Shown here: in pieces, positions 37,095 through 49,290 of the stretch
How the letters are laid out: each line of letters opens with the position of its first letter
Position numbering within the stretch: position 1 is the stretch's first letter
Assembly: GCA_951812925.1 (NCBI GenBank)
Contig: OX638369.1
Location: 54,634,373 to 54,698,372 of the forward strand
From: Calliopum simillimum
Lineage: Eukaryota > Arthropoda > Insecta > Diptera > Lauxaniidae
Reading direction: 5' to 3'
DNA length: 64,000 nt
Notes under the pieces: generated by a model
What the model was told of the DNA's origin: nothing
The model's input: the letters and a program-made list of their open reading frames with translations, nothing else
Database searches by the model: none
Program-made: the position numbers and the translations under genes

Positions 37095-38150
37095 ATATCA
37101 AAATAACTTTTTCCATTGTTATTGACGCCCTCTATCTACCTTTCGGGCAAAACTTTAATACCGTCCTTAAAGAATTCCTTGGGCTTCTGTTTGAAAAACT
37201 CGAAAATGACCTTCTTGCAATCCTCTAAAGCATTTAATTTTATGTCACCAAGATAATTCTGCAACGAGTAAAACAAATGGTAATCCGAAGGTGCAAAGTC
37301 TGAGCTATATGGTGGATGCATTAAAACTTCCCAGTCAAGTTCCCTCCATTTTTGTTGGTTCACCAAAGAAGTATGTAGTCTAGCGTTGTCGTAATGAAAG
37401 ACGATGCCTTTTCTGTTGACTAATTCCGGATGTTTTTTCTTGAGCGCTTCATTCAACCTTGTTAATCGTTGACAGTACAACTTCGAGTTCATCGCTTGGA
37501 CATGGACAGGACCCTTACAGTCCCACCAAATACTAAGTAAAACCTTCCTTGGTGTCAGTTCCGGCTTTGCGCCGGTTTGGACAGGCTCACCTTGTTTTTA
37601 CTCTGATTATCACACGTTAACCATTTTTCGTCACCAGTAACCAATCTGTGCAAAAATGGTTCGTGATCATTCCGTTTCAGAAGAGATTCATATGCTGAAA
37701 TGCGATCAATTAGGTTTTTTTCACTTTTGCCATGTCGCGACTGCGTAGTGTCGGTCTTCGTTCACTTTTTCAAGAGTTTTGTCTACTTTTGCGGTGCACA
37801 GTCAACTAGATTTATGTAGGTGCTTCTTTAAATCAAAATTTCCAGATTGGAATCGATCATACAATTTTTCAACTGTCCTTTCCGATAAAGTACCTTCTCC
37901 ATACATAATGTGCACATATTTTTCTGTGAGCCTTCGCGGCCGTATAGTGCTTTTCACAGAAGTAAAGTAGAAGTGACGTTAAAACAGTTGAATAATGAAA
38001 AAATGTCAATCGGTAAAAATTTTGTATGATTCTTAGAGATAACAGATACATTTAGCAACAAAGAGTTGCCAGATCGGACCTTATAGAGTAATCGTACTTT
38101 TAACTTAGTTATTTCACCTTTCGGAACTTTTTTTTTAGACTACCTTATAA
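37095..38150 (-). pseudogene. mariner transposase, decayed
   Basis: The best-preserved segment is 37492-37136 (-): YCQRLTRLNEALKKKHPELV, then FHYDNARLHTSL, HPPYSSDFAPSDYHLFYSLQ and DGIKVLPER, the classic mariner catalytic region. DN(A) and SSD/SDY give the second and third acidic residues. Upstream on the same strand, in other frames, are KPELTPRKVLLSIWWDCKG (about 37510) and VTGDEKWLT (about 37625), which supplies the first Asp, and a damaged N-terminal region to about 37960. Frameshifts and stops make it dead. The 5' end at about 38148 (AGGTAGTCTAAAAAAAAAG) may be the terminal repeat; its partner is not convincing. Confidence 0.88.
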
Positions 38151-39101
38151 GTATCATTTCATGTTATTGGAAAGAACCATTGGTTTGAATATTTGCCGGT
38201 TTTTTATGGAACCGGTGCCAATAATTAAATCTAAAGATATTGCCAAAGTTTTATTGAATGCATCAGCTCATGTGCAAATGACCTACTGTGTTATACTAAC
38301 GATAAACAAATTAAGACGAGGACAAACGCAATCTTGGACTTTGTTTTGATATTGAGCCTTAGTTTTGGGCATTGAGTTGAGGGTTCGTCGTGGTTTTGGT
38401 TTTGATCTTGAGCTTAGAAATACAAAATTACTAAACAAATTGCTGAAGGGAGTTGAATCGCATTTTTTCAAAGCATATGGTTTTTTATTGTGCCGAATTC
38501 TATATTGAGCGATGGTTCCATGTTCAAAAAGGGGTTGAATTACCGACCATAAAGCAGTTTTGTTCTTGATCATTACCTCGAAAAAAACTCAAGGTGAAGG
38601 CTGATTTTCTTCTTCTTTTGTCCTTTATCTCCTTGTAGGGCAAAACTCTTTCATAGTACACTGTGATTCGCAAGTGCTTTCAAGTCTTTGCAAAATTTCC
38701 ATGATTCGCGTATTTCTTGTTCCAGTGATATTGTCTCCGCGATGTTTGCGAACGGTTGTCTTCTGCTAGTTTGTGAGTTCCATTTTAATGATTTACGCAG
38801 ACTTCCGCTGGTGCTTTACTAAGTATATGTATGACTAATACATTTCCATTTTCACCGTCTGATTTGAACGGATATATGATCATATCGGCATCTGGTAAGC
38901 AGTTCGATATTAGAATTGATCCTGAGCCACCAAGTCTCCAGAAGACTAAATTTGCTCATGCAAGACTAAAAGGATAAACTACATCCATTCAGTCAACGTA
39001 AAATTCCTAGGGGAGAATAGGGGCAAAATGAAACATCTCCACCTCGAGCCATCATTTGCGATGTCTTTTATATCTTTCTGCGTTATTTCTGATTCTAGGA
39101 T
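38151..39101. other. Intergenic region, no gene seen
   Basis: No coding feature is supported. A minus-strand stretch at about 38730-38650 (ESWKFCKDLKALANHSVL then a stop) faintly recalls LINE C-termini but is too weak to call. Confidence 0.3.
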
Positions 39102-39368
39102 TTACTTTTCCAACGGCCCTTTCAAGTTAACTTTTAGTCCACCACGACTTTTACTGCGAGCATATCGCATTTTGTTAAGGCTAGGTATCTTCTCATAAAC
39201 TCTATGAATTTCTTTCTCTTTTTTCCTAAATTTACATTCACAAACATAAGGAGTAATTGTGTCTTCCTCATTATAGTCACCACAATTTCTACAGTGGGTT
39301 TTAAAGCGAATACGAAGAAAGTGATGGTCTTCTAATTGACATAAACTGGTAATACTAAAGAAATGTCT
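39102..39368 (-). pseudogene. LINE C-terminal Cys-rich remnant (probable)
   Basis: An uninterrupted minus-strand frame of 88 codons without an ATG: LCQLEDHHFLRIRFKTHC, then RNCGDYNEEDTITPYVCEC and a basic tail ending LKGPLEK and TAA. The C-x2-C ... C-x-C arrangement resembles the Cys/His knuckle near the end of RNase H-bearing LINE proteins, with a degraded His. It could instead be an exon of an unrecognised host gene; I favour the LINE reading because of the surroundings. Confidence 0.4.
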
Positions 39369-41260
39369 GTAGATAGTGTTAAAAGAAGTACTAGGTTGTT
39401 AAGTTCTTAATAAGTATTCCCTATGTTCAATGAAGTTTAACTAAAACGTTACTTACGAAAATAATTCCCTACCTTTGTACTCCGATCTATTTCACATGAA
39501 CTAATGATGTTTTTGCTTCAGCTCATTCACAAGATTACATACATACCTACGGAATACTTAGATAAGAAATCAATATATTCGTCGATATTACTATGAAAAT
39601 ATGCAAATTGCAAATTACTTCCAAATATCTTGATGAATTCCTTTCATGCCAATTGCCACTCAATCATATTTAGTGATACGAATGCAACAACAACATTGTT
39701 GCTGGTCTACATTGTACTATCGAAATTATAAGCTTTCTGGGCATAACATAGAACTACCAACTCGAAAAAGTACATAATTTTTAATGCTAAGCTTTTTGAA
39801 ACAACAACGACAACAACAAGGAAAACAAGAAAAAGGGGAGGGAAACTTCAAATGGCATAAATTTTCCAGATGTTCAAGGAAAATGCATCATTTCCGCATA
39901 AGTTTTCAACACAATCGCTCTGATGCACTACATACTTGTACACAATGTGGATGTGTGCACGCATTGTGTTATGCCCCAGTTGGAAATCAGAAGTTGCTAA
40001 CTTAATCCCAAACTGAGTTGCCCTTTTGAGAAGTACGTTGTGATCTGTAGCTTTCAAAATATGTTTGGAAAGCTCGAAATCATTCTTTTCTTTTCATTTC
40101 TTTTTTTTTTTTTGCTTTAATTTTCGGCTGCTTTAGTTCAAAGCAGTGCTACCCCAAGATCGCAGGTCGGTTGAAAATATACGTATAATCTTAGCTATCA
40201 ACCAAACGTTGGTAAAAAGGAAGAACTAATTTGCTTTTAGGCAGAATCATCCCCGATTCAAATAAAGGCGTGCTCTGAGTTCTTTTTTTCCCACATACAG
40301 GTTTTTCACGAATCATGACTGAATTCAAGAATCAAATAGTCCAAAAGAGTATTTTGGACCCGAGATCCATCAATAAGTAGGGCGTTACCACTTATTCGAA
40401 TTTCTAGCAAACTTTTGTAGAGTTCAGCTCTTGACTTGCAAAACATTGAGCAGCTCGGAAAATAAGTTTTTTTAAACTACCCACAAAATAAAAGGCTTTA
40501 GAGAAGTCATATCTGTGCTGAGATGAGAAAAGAGCAAATTAAAAGTTTAAGTGAATATGAAAAAATCACAATATTCGGTTTTTCAGGTTGTTTTTCAAAG
40601 GAACTAGAAGTCCTAGAGGAAATCTGGTTTTAATTGCTTGTAGACCTCACCGAGAACAATTATATTATATTGATTTATTTTTAAGAAATCGACCAAAATT
40701 ACTAAGAGAGCTAGTTTTGCAATTAATTCATTTAAACGAGAACTATTGTAAAGTTCCGCTTAAAGGGAAACTTTTGAACCGCTTTGTTAGTGCGTGTTCT
40801 TTTCAACGGCTTGCAATCCGTTCACTACTTCAGTTCATGAGCGCTTTTTTAAAAGGCTCACGAACCGAAAAGTACTCTCGCTAGCTGATACTTTCGAATT
40901 GAAGTCATTTGTACGTGTAAGTTGCGAGCTTCTGCAAGGGTTTTTTTTTTTTTTGGTTTTGAGAGCCATTAATAGCAAATCTCTTTCACTGGCACTCACT
41001 TTGACCTGAGAGCTGTTAGGATTGCGTGTGTTTTTAAAAATTATAAACATCAGTTTGTAAGCAGCAAGTTCTTACATAAATCGTGTCCCATAATTCACGC
41101 GAGATTTGAATTTGCCGTTATTTGTGCGATAAATCATTGGCAATGAAAAAAAAGCAAGTGCTAGCCGACTATTTAAAGTTTGCAAAAAAGCAGTACAAGA
41201 ATGAACAACGCGTTTTCACAGTATTTAAAAAAAAAAAAATGATAACTTGTAACAATCAAG
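39369..41260. other. Intergenic region, no gene seen
   Basis: AT-rich sequence with several short open frames (39784-40005 +, 39848-40057 -, 40588-40884 +). None has a recognisable motif or splice-bounded form, and I see no structured repeat. Confidence 0.35.
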
Positions 41261-41269
41261 TTACGGCAT

Positions 41270-41440
41270 GAAACATTCTTGGTCCCCTAAATCATGTGAT
41301 TTAACACACATAGATTGCTTACGATGAAATTATTTGAAATTAAAGGTCTATGTCAACAAGCCCACATCCACCCATGTGTTAAAGGAGGAAGGAGGAGATT
41401 TAACGCTGCATCACTGAAATTCAGCCACTTTTAAGCAAAA
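41270..41440 (+). pseudogene. mariner/Tc1-type transposase C-terminal remnant
   Basis: A broken + frame reads WSPKSCDLTHIDCLR, stop, then LKLKVYVNKPTSTHVLKEE, matching the pattern SPDLTPLDxFLWGYxKxxVYVNKPxxxxxLKE seen at the end of many insect DDE transposases. There are stops at about 41325 and 41401. Only about 55 codons survive. Confidence 0.55.
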
Positions 41441-41654
41441 ATGTCATGAAAAATTTCGAAATTTCTATATAATTAAAATCTTGCGTGACTTTTGGGATTT
41501 TATTTTTGCCGTTCATTTGCTGAAAAATGTAAGATCGCAGTTTGAAACGACTCGTTAAAAGGAAGAAGTTGCATGTATTTGAAATTGCGTTGTATTTTGG
41601 AAACGGAAATGCGAATAACCGATGAGAGTTTACAAAATGCTTTTCTCATAAACA

Positions 41655-44600
41655 AAACGGTACTCAGGTCTTAATATTGTGCATTTTAATTCTAGAAGCT
41701 TAAATGGGTCTAAGTAAGACTTCGCTAAGCATATATTTGAAGAGTCCTTGGTTGATTTTATGTGTGTCTCGGAAACTTGGTTTAGTAATTGTTACAATAC
41801 TACCAAATACCTGTTCACTTTTTCACTTATCAATTGTTTAATTTATTTATCATAGAAAAAAGCAAAACTTGTTATTTAGATCGATCATAAATTTTCAGTC
41901 TAGAATTGGAATTGAATAAATATAGTTTCTAATATAAAATATCTTATGAATAAAAAATCGTAACAGTAATGATGTGTCTGATTTCTATTACAACCTAAAT
42001 AATCATAGGATCCTTCGAAATGATAGAAAAGGGAAGAAAGGTGGGGGCGTTGCAATATACTGTAGGGATAATCTTAACGTTAGAGTTGTTAATAAATCCG
42101 GGGAGTCTGATGTTAAATTCTTAAATGTAGAAATTTATGATAATATAACGAAGATTCTCGTTTCGTGTGCATACAATCCTAATCGATCTTGTAGTCTTGA
42201 TCCTTTTTTCTGTTAGGTGTCTGATTGTCTAATAAATTATGACTATCATGTTATAAGTGGTGATTTTAATGTCAATTTGCTTTTAAATGATAACTGTTCC
42301 AACAAATTCTGTGATGAGTTATCACAGAACATCGTTTTGTATGTTCTGTCAGTCCTAGTTTGCTGGATGTGTTCATTGTGTCCAATCCCTCATCTGTGTT
42401 ATTATTTGATCAATTTCCATTTGTTTCTGACCATAATCTTATTTTTTGTAAAATAAATGTTAATTTAAATGTGACATCATGCTCCAAAACTTTTTCTTAT
42501 CGAGACATTAAATCAATTGATTTTGAATCCCCCAATATGATTTGGCTCTAATGCAGTGGAATACTTGTTGGTACCATAACACCGTTGATGAAAAGTTGGA
42601 ATTTTTTAATAACGCCCTCAATAGTGCTTTTAATACACATGTTCCTATTCGTACTGCAAGTATATCTAATGTATCTTGTCCGTGGTTTACAGTAAGTGTA
42701 AAATCTGCACTTAAAAAGAAAAACAAACTGTACACTATTTGGAGGAGGAATTCTGTAGATAGTAATTGGGAAAATTTTTAGAATTGCAAAAAAAAGATAC
42801 TATGAGTCAAAACTCAATACTTCACTGCAGCCCAAACTCCTTTGGAGAAATTAAAAAATATAGGCATATGTAGGAAAAATGCAAGTACATGTGAAATCAA
42901 CCCTGACATACTCAATGATTGTTTTCTTTTAAAGTCCACTTCTGATGCACATACACCTGAAGAAGAATCGATAAATAAAAATATTTTGAACACTTAGGAA
43001 TTCATAAGTGTAGGAGAATGTGATGTTGCTAAAAGCATTAACAATATCAAGTCAATTGCTTCAGGTGAAAACGGTATTTCAATTAAATTTTTAAAAATAG
43101 TGCTTTGTGACTCTTTTGCTCTCAGTTCACTTACACATATAATAAATCACTGCTTTACCACCTGAACTTACCCTAAAGTGTGGAAGGTGGCAACTATTAT
43201 ACCGATTGCTAAAACACCAATAGCTTCACAACCCAGTGACTATAGACCCATAAGCATACTTTCGTGTGTCTCTAAAGCATGTGAATCTATAATAGCAGAT
43301 CAGATACGTATGCAAGTAAATTTATACAAACTAATCTCACCTTTGCAATCTGGCTTCCGTCCTGGTCATAGCTGTTCCACTGCAATGGTAAAAATACTTG
43401 ATGATATCAGAGGTTCGTATGATAATGAAATGATTACACTCCTCTGCTTGTTGGACTTTTCTTAAGCCTTCGACAGTGTGGATCATTCATTATTATACTT
43501 TGGTTTCACTGATTCCGCAGTGGGCTTCATAAAAAAATACCTTGATGGTAGAACGCAGAGGGCAAAAGTAAGGAATAAATATTCAGCGGCTCAGTCTGTT
43601 TCCTGTGGTGTACCTCAGGGTTAAGTTTTGGGTCCGCTTTTATTTATTCTCTTTATTAATGACATATTTTCCATATGCAAAAATGTTACCTTGCATGCCT
43701 ATGCTGACGATCTGCAGCTATATTTATCGCACCCTCTTAGTCTAATTGAAGACTTGTGTTTCCGGGTGAATGAAGATCTCTCTGTTATTAGTAATTGGGC
43801 AATTCAAAACAAATTAAATTTAAATCCGTCTAAGTCCTGCGTGTTATCGATCTCGAAAGCTAACATTTGTTGGAGTAATTTTCCATTTATTGTGTTAAAT
43901 AATTCGGAGCTAAAATTTAACACCAAAGTTACTAACCTGGGTTTTCGAGTCAATTCTAAATTGAGCTGTGATTACCACATAAACTCCGTAGTGAGCAAAA
44001 TATACTATGTGCTACGAAACTTGAGAATGACCTCATCATTTGTACCCACTGAGACTAGAAAATGCTTAGTAATACAACTGATTGTCCCTATAATTCCTAC
44101 TCTGAAGTAGTATACATTGGATTAAATTCGCGATCACTACATAAGCTACAAGTCGCCTATAATAACGCTGCACGCTGTATATATGGTGTCAGTAGATTTA
44201 ATCACATAACATCATTTAGTAATAGGATACTCAACTGTAGTTTAATTAATTGTTTGATGATAAGAAACTGTGTCTTTTTGCACAATATCATTTATAATAA
44301 GACACCGCAGTACTTATATGACAAACTGAACTTTTCGCACTCGTCTCGCACAATGAATATTACTTTGCCAACATTTAAATACCTCAATTCATCAAGACTG
44401 TTTTATGTTAACGCTGTTCGCCTATGGAATGCTCTTCTGAGAGATATAAAATGTGTTTCCAATAGGAAAAACTTAAAGCATCTGATTTTTCAACATTTTT
44501 CTTAACTTTTGTTTTATAAAATTTGTATTTTAATATTTATAAAAAATAAATTAAGTCTTAGATGTTGTATTTTAATTCTGTTTAGTTATAGTTTTATTTG

Positions 44601-44745
44601 GTGCTTATTCTGTAAGTTAATATTATTATTGATATGTGCCTATTATAACAAACTTCACTGGTTTAAGTACAACCAGGATCAATCCTTATGTGCTAATAAA
44701 TGATACAAACAAATAAAAATAAAATAAATAAAAAAACAAAAATCT
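41655..44745 (+). mobile_element. Jockey/CR1-type LINE with endonuclease and RT, decayed
   Basis: The endonuclease starts at about 41680 (HFNSRSLNGSK, then FEESLVDFMCVSETWF), continues GKKGGGVAIYCRDNL (about 42030), VISGDFNVNLL (about 42250) and VSDHNLIFCKI (about 42430). RT: ATIIPIAKTPIASQPSDYRP (about 43190), LQSGFRPGHSCSTAM (about 43345), FDSVDHS, GVPQG then a stop in place of a residue, VLGPLLFILFINDI (about 43625) and the catalytic YADDLQLYLS (about 43700). The C-terminus runs to NLKHLIFQHFS, stop 44503-44505, with no RNase H. An A-rich tail of (AAATA)n type ends near 44740. There are at least six stops or frameshifts, so it is inactive. The 5' end is probably truncated. Confidence 0.9.
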
Positions 44746-46415
44746 TCCAATCTTGTTGAAATAATGAAAGACATTACAGTAAATAATTTCCTACTGGGCA
44801 CATTTCCGCATTCCTTTCACAGACAAGACATAGTTAAAAATCTACGCATACCGATGCATGCATGCAATTGCAGAGGGCAGCCACAAACATGACCCGCTTT
44901 TGAACACAAAAGCGGAAACGGAACTTAACAATTGCCTAAAAGCAGACAACGAATGAACGAAAAGCAACGCAAGTGAAATTCTTAATAGAAACAAAAACAA
45001 AAACAACAACGACGATGATGACGATGACGATTGCTGACTGTGTGAATTTAATGGAAAATTGATGTCACACTTAGAGAAATGCATTTGCTAATTTTTTATG
45101 ACTGTGAAATGTGAAATTTAAGACTTAACCGACTCGCATATACATACATAAGTGAACATACTAACATACATATATGATGAGATCCATAAGGAAAGCAACT
45201 AAAACTGATAAAAATTGACAGAGTAACGTTATGACAAAAATGGGTTATGACTGCGCCTTTTGTCATTCAATACAAAATATGAAATTGACATGCACCTATG
45301 CTGCTTGTGTGTGCAGAAACGAATGCTATTGTATTTTCCAATGTTATGTGTACCTATGTATGTACATATGAAGACTAGAGCCTGGGTGGACTTTATTTTT
45401 TATTCTTTTTATTTTTTATGATGTCATCCTAAGCTCGCGCAGTAGTTTATATTATTTTATAAACAAGTGTTTTTCAACTACTACATTTTTGGCTTCTGCA
45501 GAAAAACTGTTAGAATTTCAAAAATTAGAAATATGTTTTCCTATCAAATATGATGTCCTAAACATACTGGCACTGAAGGTTTTTTTCTATCTGGTTCTCT
45601 GACTAAGATATTCACAAAAAACCATTTATCCTTCAAAAATGTTAGTTTTTGAGATCAATTATCTAGTTTGTCAACATTGTTCCCATGGGTGATTCTCCAA
45701 AAAATGTACCAATCAATGGCCCGTGACTCAAAACCATTCTTAGGTTAAAGATTTGATATTTTAACTATTTCATACAGATAGCTTGAAAAAAACCAAAAAA
45801 AAAAAAAAATGTTTAGCATTTTACTACTAAATTATAACAATAAGGGGGTAAAAACTCATTCTCCGTCTTGTCCCTAACCTTTCTTTAATGCACTTAATTT
45901 TCCCGTTTTGCATTACGTTATTTTCTATAAAAAAACTCATACATTGCTTGTATACTATATATTTCATATACATTTCATATTTCATTTTTTTTATATAGAA
46001 TTGAAATACATAGAAGTTGGTCCCTCATTTTAGACTATCTCCTCTCAGTTTTTCTCATTCTAACTTTACATTTTGTAAATAAAGAACAGAAGGTGAAAAG
46101 AAAGAGGAGACGCAGTGTATTTTCAACTCAGTGTGTTTTTTTTTTTTCAAAAAAGGTTTAAAAATTGTGCAAAGAACCCGAGTGTGCTTCATTCTCCGTG
46201 TTGGTTTTTTTATATAACTAAAAATGTTATTTTATCTCTATATAATTAAATCAATAAACAATAAGATGGACTATCCAGCAGTTTCAATTTTTTTAAAAAA
46301 AATTTTATTTTCATTATTTTGCAACATTTCGTCATTCTCCGTTTAATCATTCTCCGTAGTTTTTTTTGCAACATTTCTTCATTCTCCATTTAGTAACTCT
46401 CTAGCTGGTTTTTTT
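44746..46415. other. Intergenic region, no gene seen
   Basis: AT-rich. From about 45850 the phrase CATTCTCCGT recurs irregularly (about 45858, 46191, 46332, 46348, 46378 as CATTCTCCAT), hinting at a short dispersed motif. No coding frame. Confidence 0.35.
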
Positions 46416-46419
46416 TTGT

Positions 46420-46790
46420 TAGTTTTGCTTAAACTATAGCTATTTATTTAAAAAATTAAATTAAAATTCAGTCTTGAAACACTTAAATACACTTTTTAAA
46501 AATCCAACATAAAATTTTTAGGGTGGCCACCTGGTTATTTTAAAAAATTTTATATAATTCTTCTTTTTTTTTCAAAATTTCAATTTAGTCTAAATACGCT
46601 TAAATAAACTTTTCAAAAATCAAACATAACATTTTTAGGGTTGCCACTTGGTTATTATCAAAAATCTTATTTAATTATTTTGTTTTTTGACTAAATTGAA
46701 ATTTTTGTTTTCAGAACCGCTCAGATAAACTTTTCTGAAATTGTACAAAAAATTTTTAGGGTTGCCACCCGGTTTTTTTTGCTTAAACAA
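46420..46790. repeat. Three-copy tandem repeat (~115 bp)
   Basis: Each unit ends TTTTTAGGGTTGCCAC(C/T)(C/T)GGTT (with GGTGGCC in the first), preceded by AAATAAACTTTTCAAAAATC-like and TTAGTCTAAA-like text. Copies end near 46538, 46652 and 46775. Confidence 0.65.
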
Positions 46791-49290
46791 AATATCGGTT
46801 CGATGAGTTTTTAACGATTTAAGCGTCGATCAATTTTTAACGATTCAAACTATTATTTTTTAGTGTGTAATTATAATGGCGAATGTAAATAAAAGAAATA
46901 TTTAAAATAAACTTTTGAAAGCAACCATCTAACAATCATAAAAATTTATGTTTAAATTTTCTAAAGTTTATTTAAGCGTTTTGAGTCTAAAATTTTATTT
47001 TAATTTTTAAAATATATTGTTTAAGCGAAACTTTCAGAAAAAATAAAATCATATGACATTTTTAAAAAATATTCCGGAAGTTAAGGTCATCATATTCTAG
47101 CCACAAAAAAATAAAAAAATAGGTGGGGACCCCCATAGTTGCTTTGGTTTCCGAATTATAATCCAACAAAAATGATAAAAACAAGTAAAATAAATTTATA
47201 TGATCCACCCTGTGGATTGACGGCAGTTCAAAACGCAGTCATTTGCTTATCCAGCGTTTTCAATTTGCACAAATACTCCGCACACAAAGCTTTCTCATAC
47301 AAATCTAAAGTCTGTTGGTGAATGTCCTGTGCGGTGCTGCTGTTGTTCCAGTCTGCTTTAACAAGGATAAACACGGAATTTGCATAAAACATAATTTGGA
47401 CAACCTAGCAATTTGGTCATTCAGCAGAGTAAAAAGTAACGTTGCTACATTTGGTTGCTTCTACACAAACGATTGCACACACGCATACTGATGTAACAAT
47501 CGCAATGTAGCGTACCACTACCACTGCATTGCTTTGCTTTATGATCGACAACTTCATAAATGACCGGAATGGATTATTGTGAATTAAGGTTGCGCATGCT
47601 TACCACACACACATGCACATCGTCACCATATGACTGAGCACTTTGTTGTTGGCAGAAGACGAAGTGAAATTGATTTGATATGACATACGTTGTGGGGGGT
47701 AAATTGACATTGTTAAAATATTGATAGGTAAAAGGACTACAATTCAAAGGCTTGAGGTTTGTATAGATCAATGCTGTATGCTTTCTAATGAATGCGCAAA
47801 ATGATTGGTGCTATTCTGAGCAATCAAAAGAAGAGATGATGGAGTTTCTATACAATACCTATGGTACTAATTTCATTTGGAGACTGAAATTCGACCCTGA
47901 AAATCAATTAGCTCGTTGATCGTTTTAAAAAAACTTTTTGTGTTTATTTGAACCCCAGTGAATAACTTTGCATAAAAAAACCTGGAATTGGACGACATCG
48001 AGGTGAAACATGGTTCAAACGAGCCGTGTTTACTCTTTGTCGACGTAAAGTGGAACATTCTTGTTAAGTCTCGCAACACCTTCATGAGCCATTTATAAGT
48101 TGTTTAGTTTATTTCTCAACTCCTTCGTTGTATTATTCACAATTTTTCTTATTATTTATTTTCACCACAAGAATTTATGCCATGGTAGATTATGCAATTG
48201 TGTGGTGCGTTTTTTCTGTTATGTCTTAAGTCGTTCATTGTAGTTGCATTGTTTATTTCGCTTTATGCCATATGTGCGGTGTTCTCAAGCAGAAAATTCT
48301 CGTTGCGTCTCGTTGTTTCTTTTGCTTAAGCAAAATTTTGTGTGAGATGATACTCTTACGCTTACACTTATTATATTAGATGGCGCTGAGGATTGTCAAT
48401 TTACCCAATGTAGAAAAATTTGAAATCACACAATATCACAATTAATTTAATTGGTTAATTTTTTGACTGTGCCATGCTCACAATTCACTTTATATTTACT
48501 ACTACTGCGGAACATGACTTTCCTTTATAAATACTAAAAAAATCTTCTCTTGTCGCTTAAAAGTTGTGTTCAAATAAGAGACACGTGCTTCATAAATGAA
48601 ACCAATATATATAAAGCAACTTCTTACCGGAAATAATATTTAAAGGATCAAATGAATTAAATCAAATAACAAAAGCAGCAAAATTTGTACGTCATGCTAT
48701 CCATCCATCCCAACTTTAGCTAAGTCCAAATGTTATTGTACAGGGTACACACAAAATTGTTACACAAAAGTTCCTGGCATAAACTTTTGAACCCCAAAGT
48801 ATTAATTACGCCAGCCAAGTGAAACAAACTTCAATCAAAATTTAAGCAAAACAAATTACAACAATAGCAAACAAACAAACAAAAACAAATCAATCGCCTC
48901 TATAATTATTTAAATAAAGGACCTTCATTTCATTACAGTAAGGAAGGACGATAAAGATGAGGATGATGCTTCTTTGGGCTTCAAAATGCGTTACGAAAAC
49001 AATTAAAACTTTTGCCGACAGATACGCCCCCTACAAAACTTTAAATGACAAACAAAATGATGCAAACATAGCATTAAAATACATAACAACAATTATAACA
49101 AAAACATTAAGAGAAATATAGTATATGCATACATATTTATTTTGTTATATAAGTGAATATGCAGAGCACCCAATGAACCCAAAAAACATTTTTTGCTTAT
49201 AAAACTTTTATCAAATTTGATTGGCGAATCCAGGAACTCTTGACTTGAATCTGAATACCGGCATTATTTAAATACGTTAGTTATCAATGA
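46791..49290. other. Intergenic region; one possible minus-strand exon
   Basis: Mostly featureless. On the minus strand, 47362-47228 reads ADWNNSSTAQDIHQQTLD, then LYEKALCAEYLCKLKTLDKQ and MTAF, stop TGA. It is preceded by an acceptor-like TTGTTAAAG|CAG and has protein-like composition. I do not recognise it and find no partner exon. The remainder shows no repeat or gene. Confidence 0.3.

Noticed and set aside
36673..38150. Left end of the mariner element at AGGGTTGACTAAAAG
   Set aside because: It resembles the putative right end, but a LINE scrap (36704-36791) lies between it and the transposase, so the match is probably chance. The left boundary is left open.
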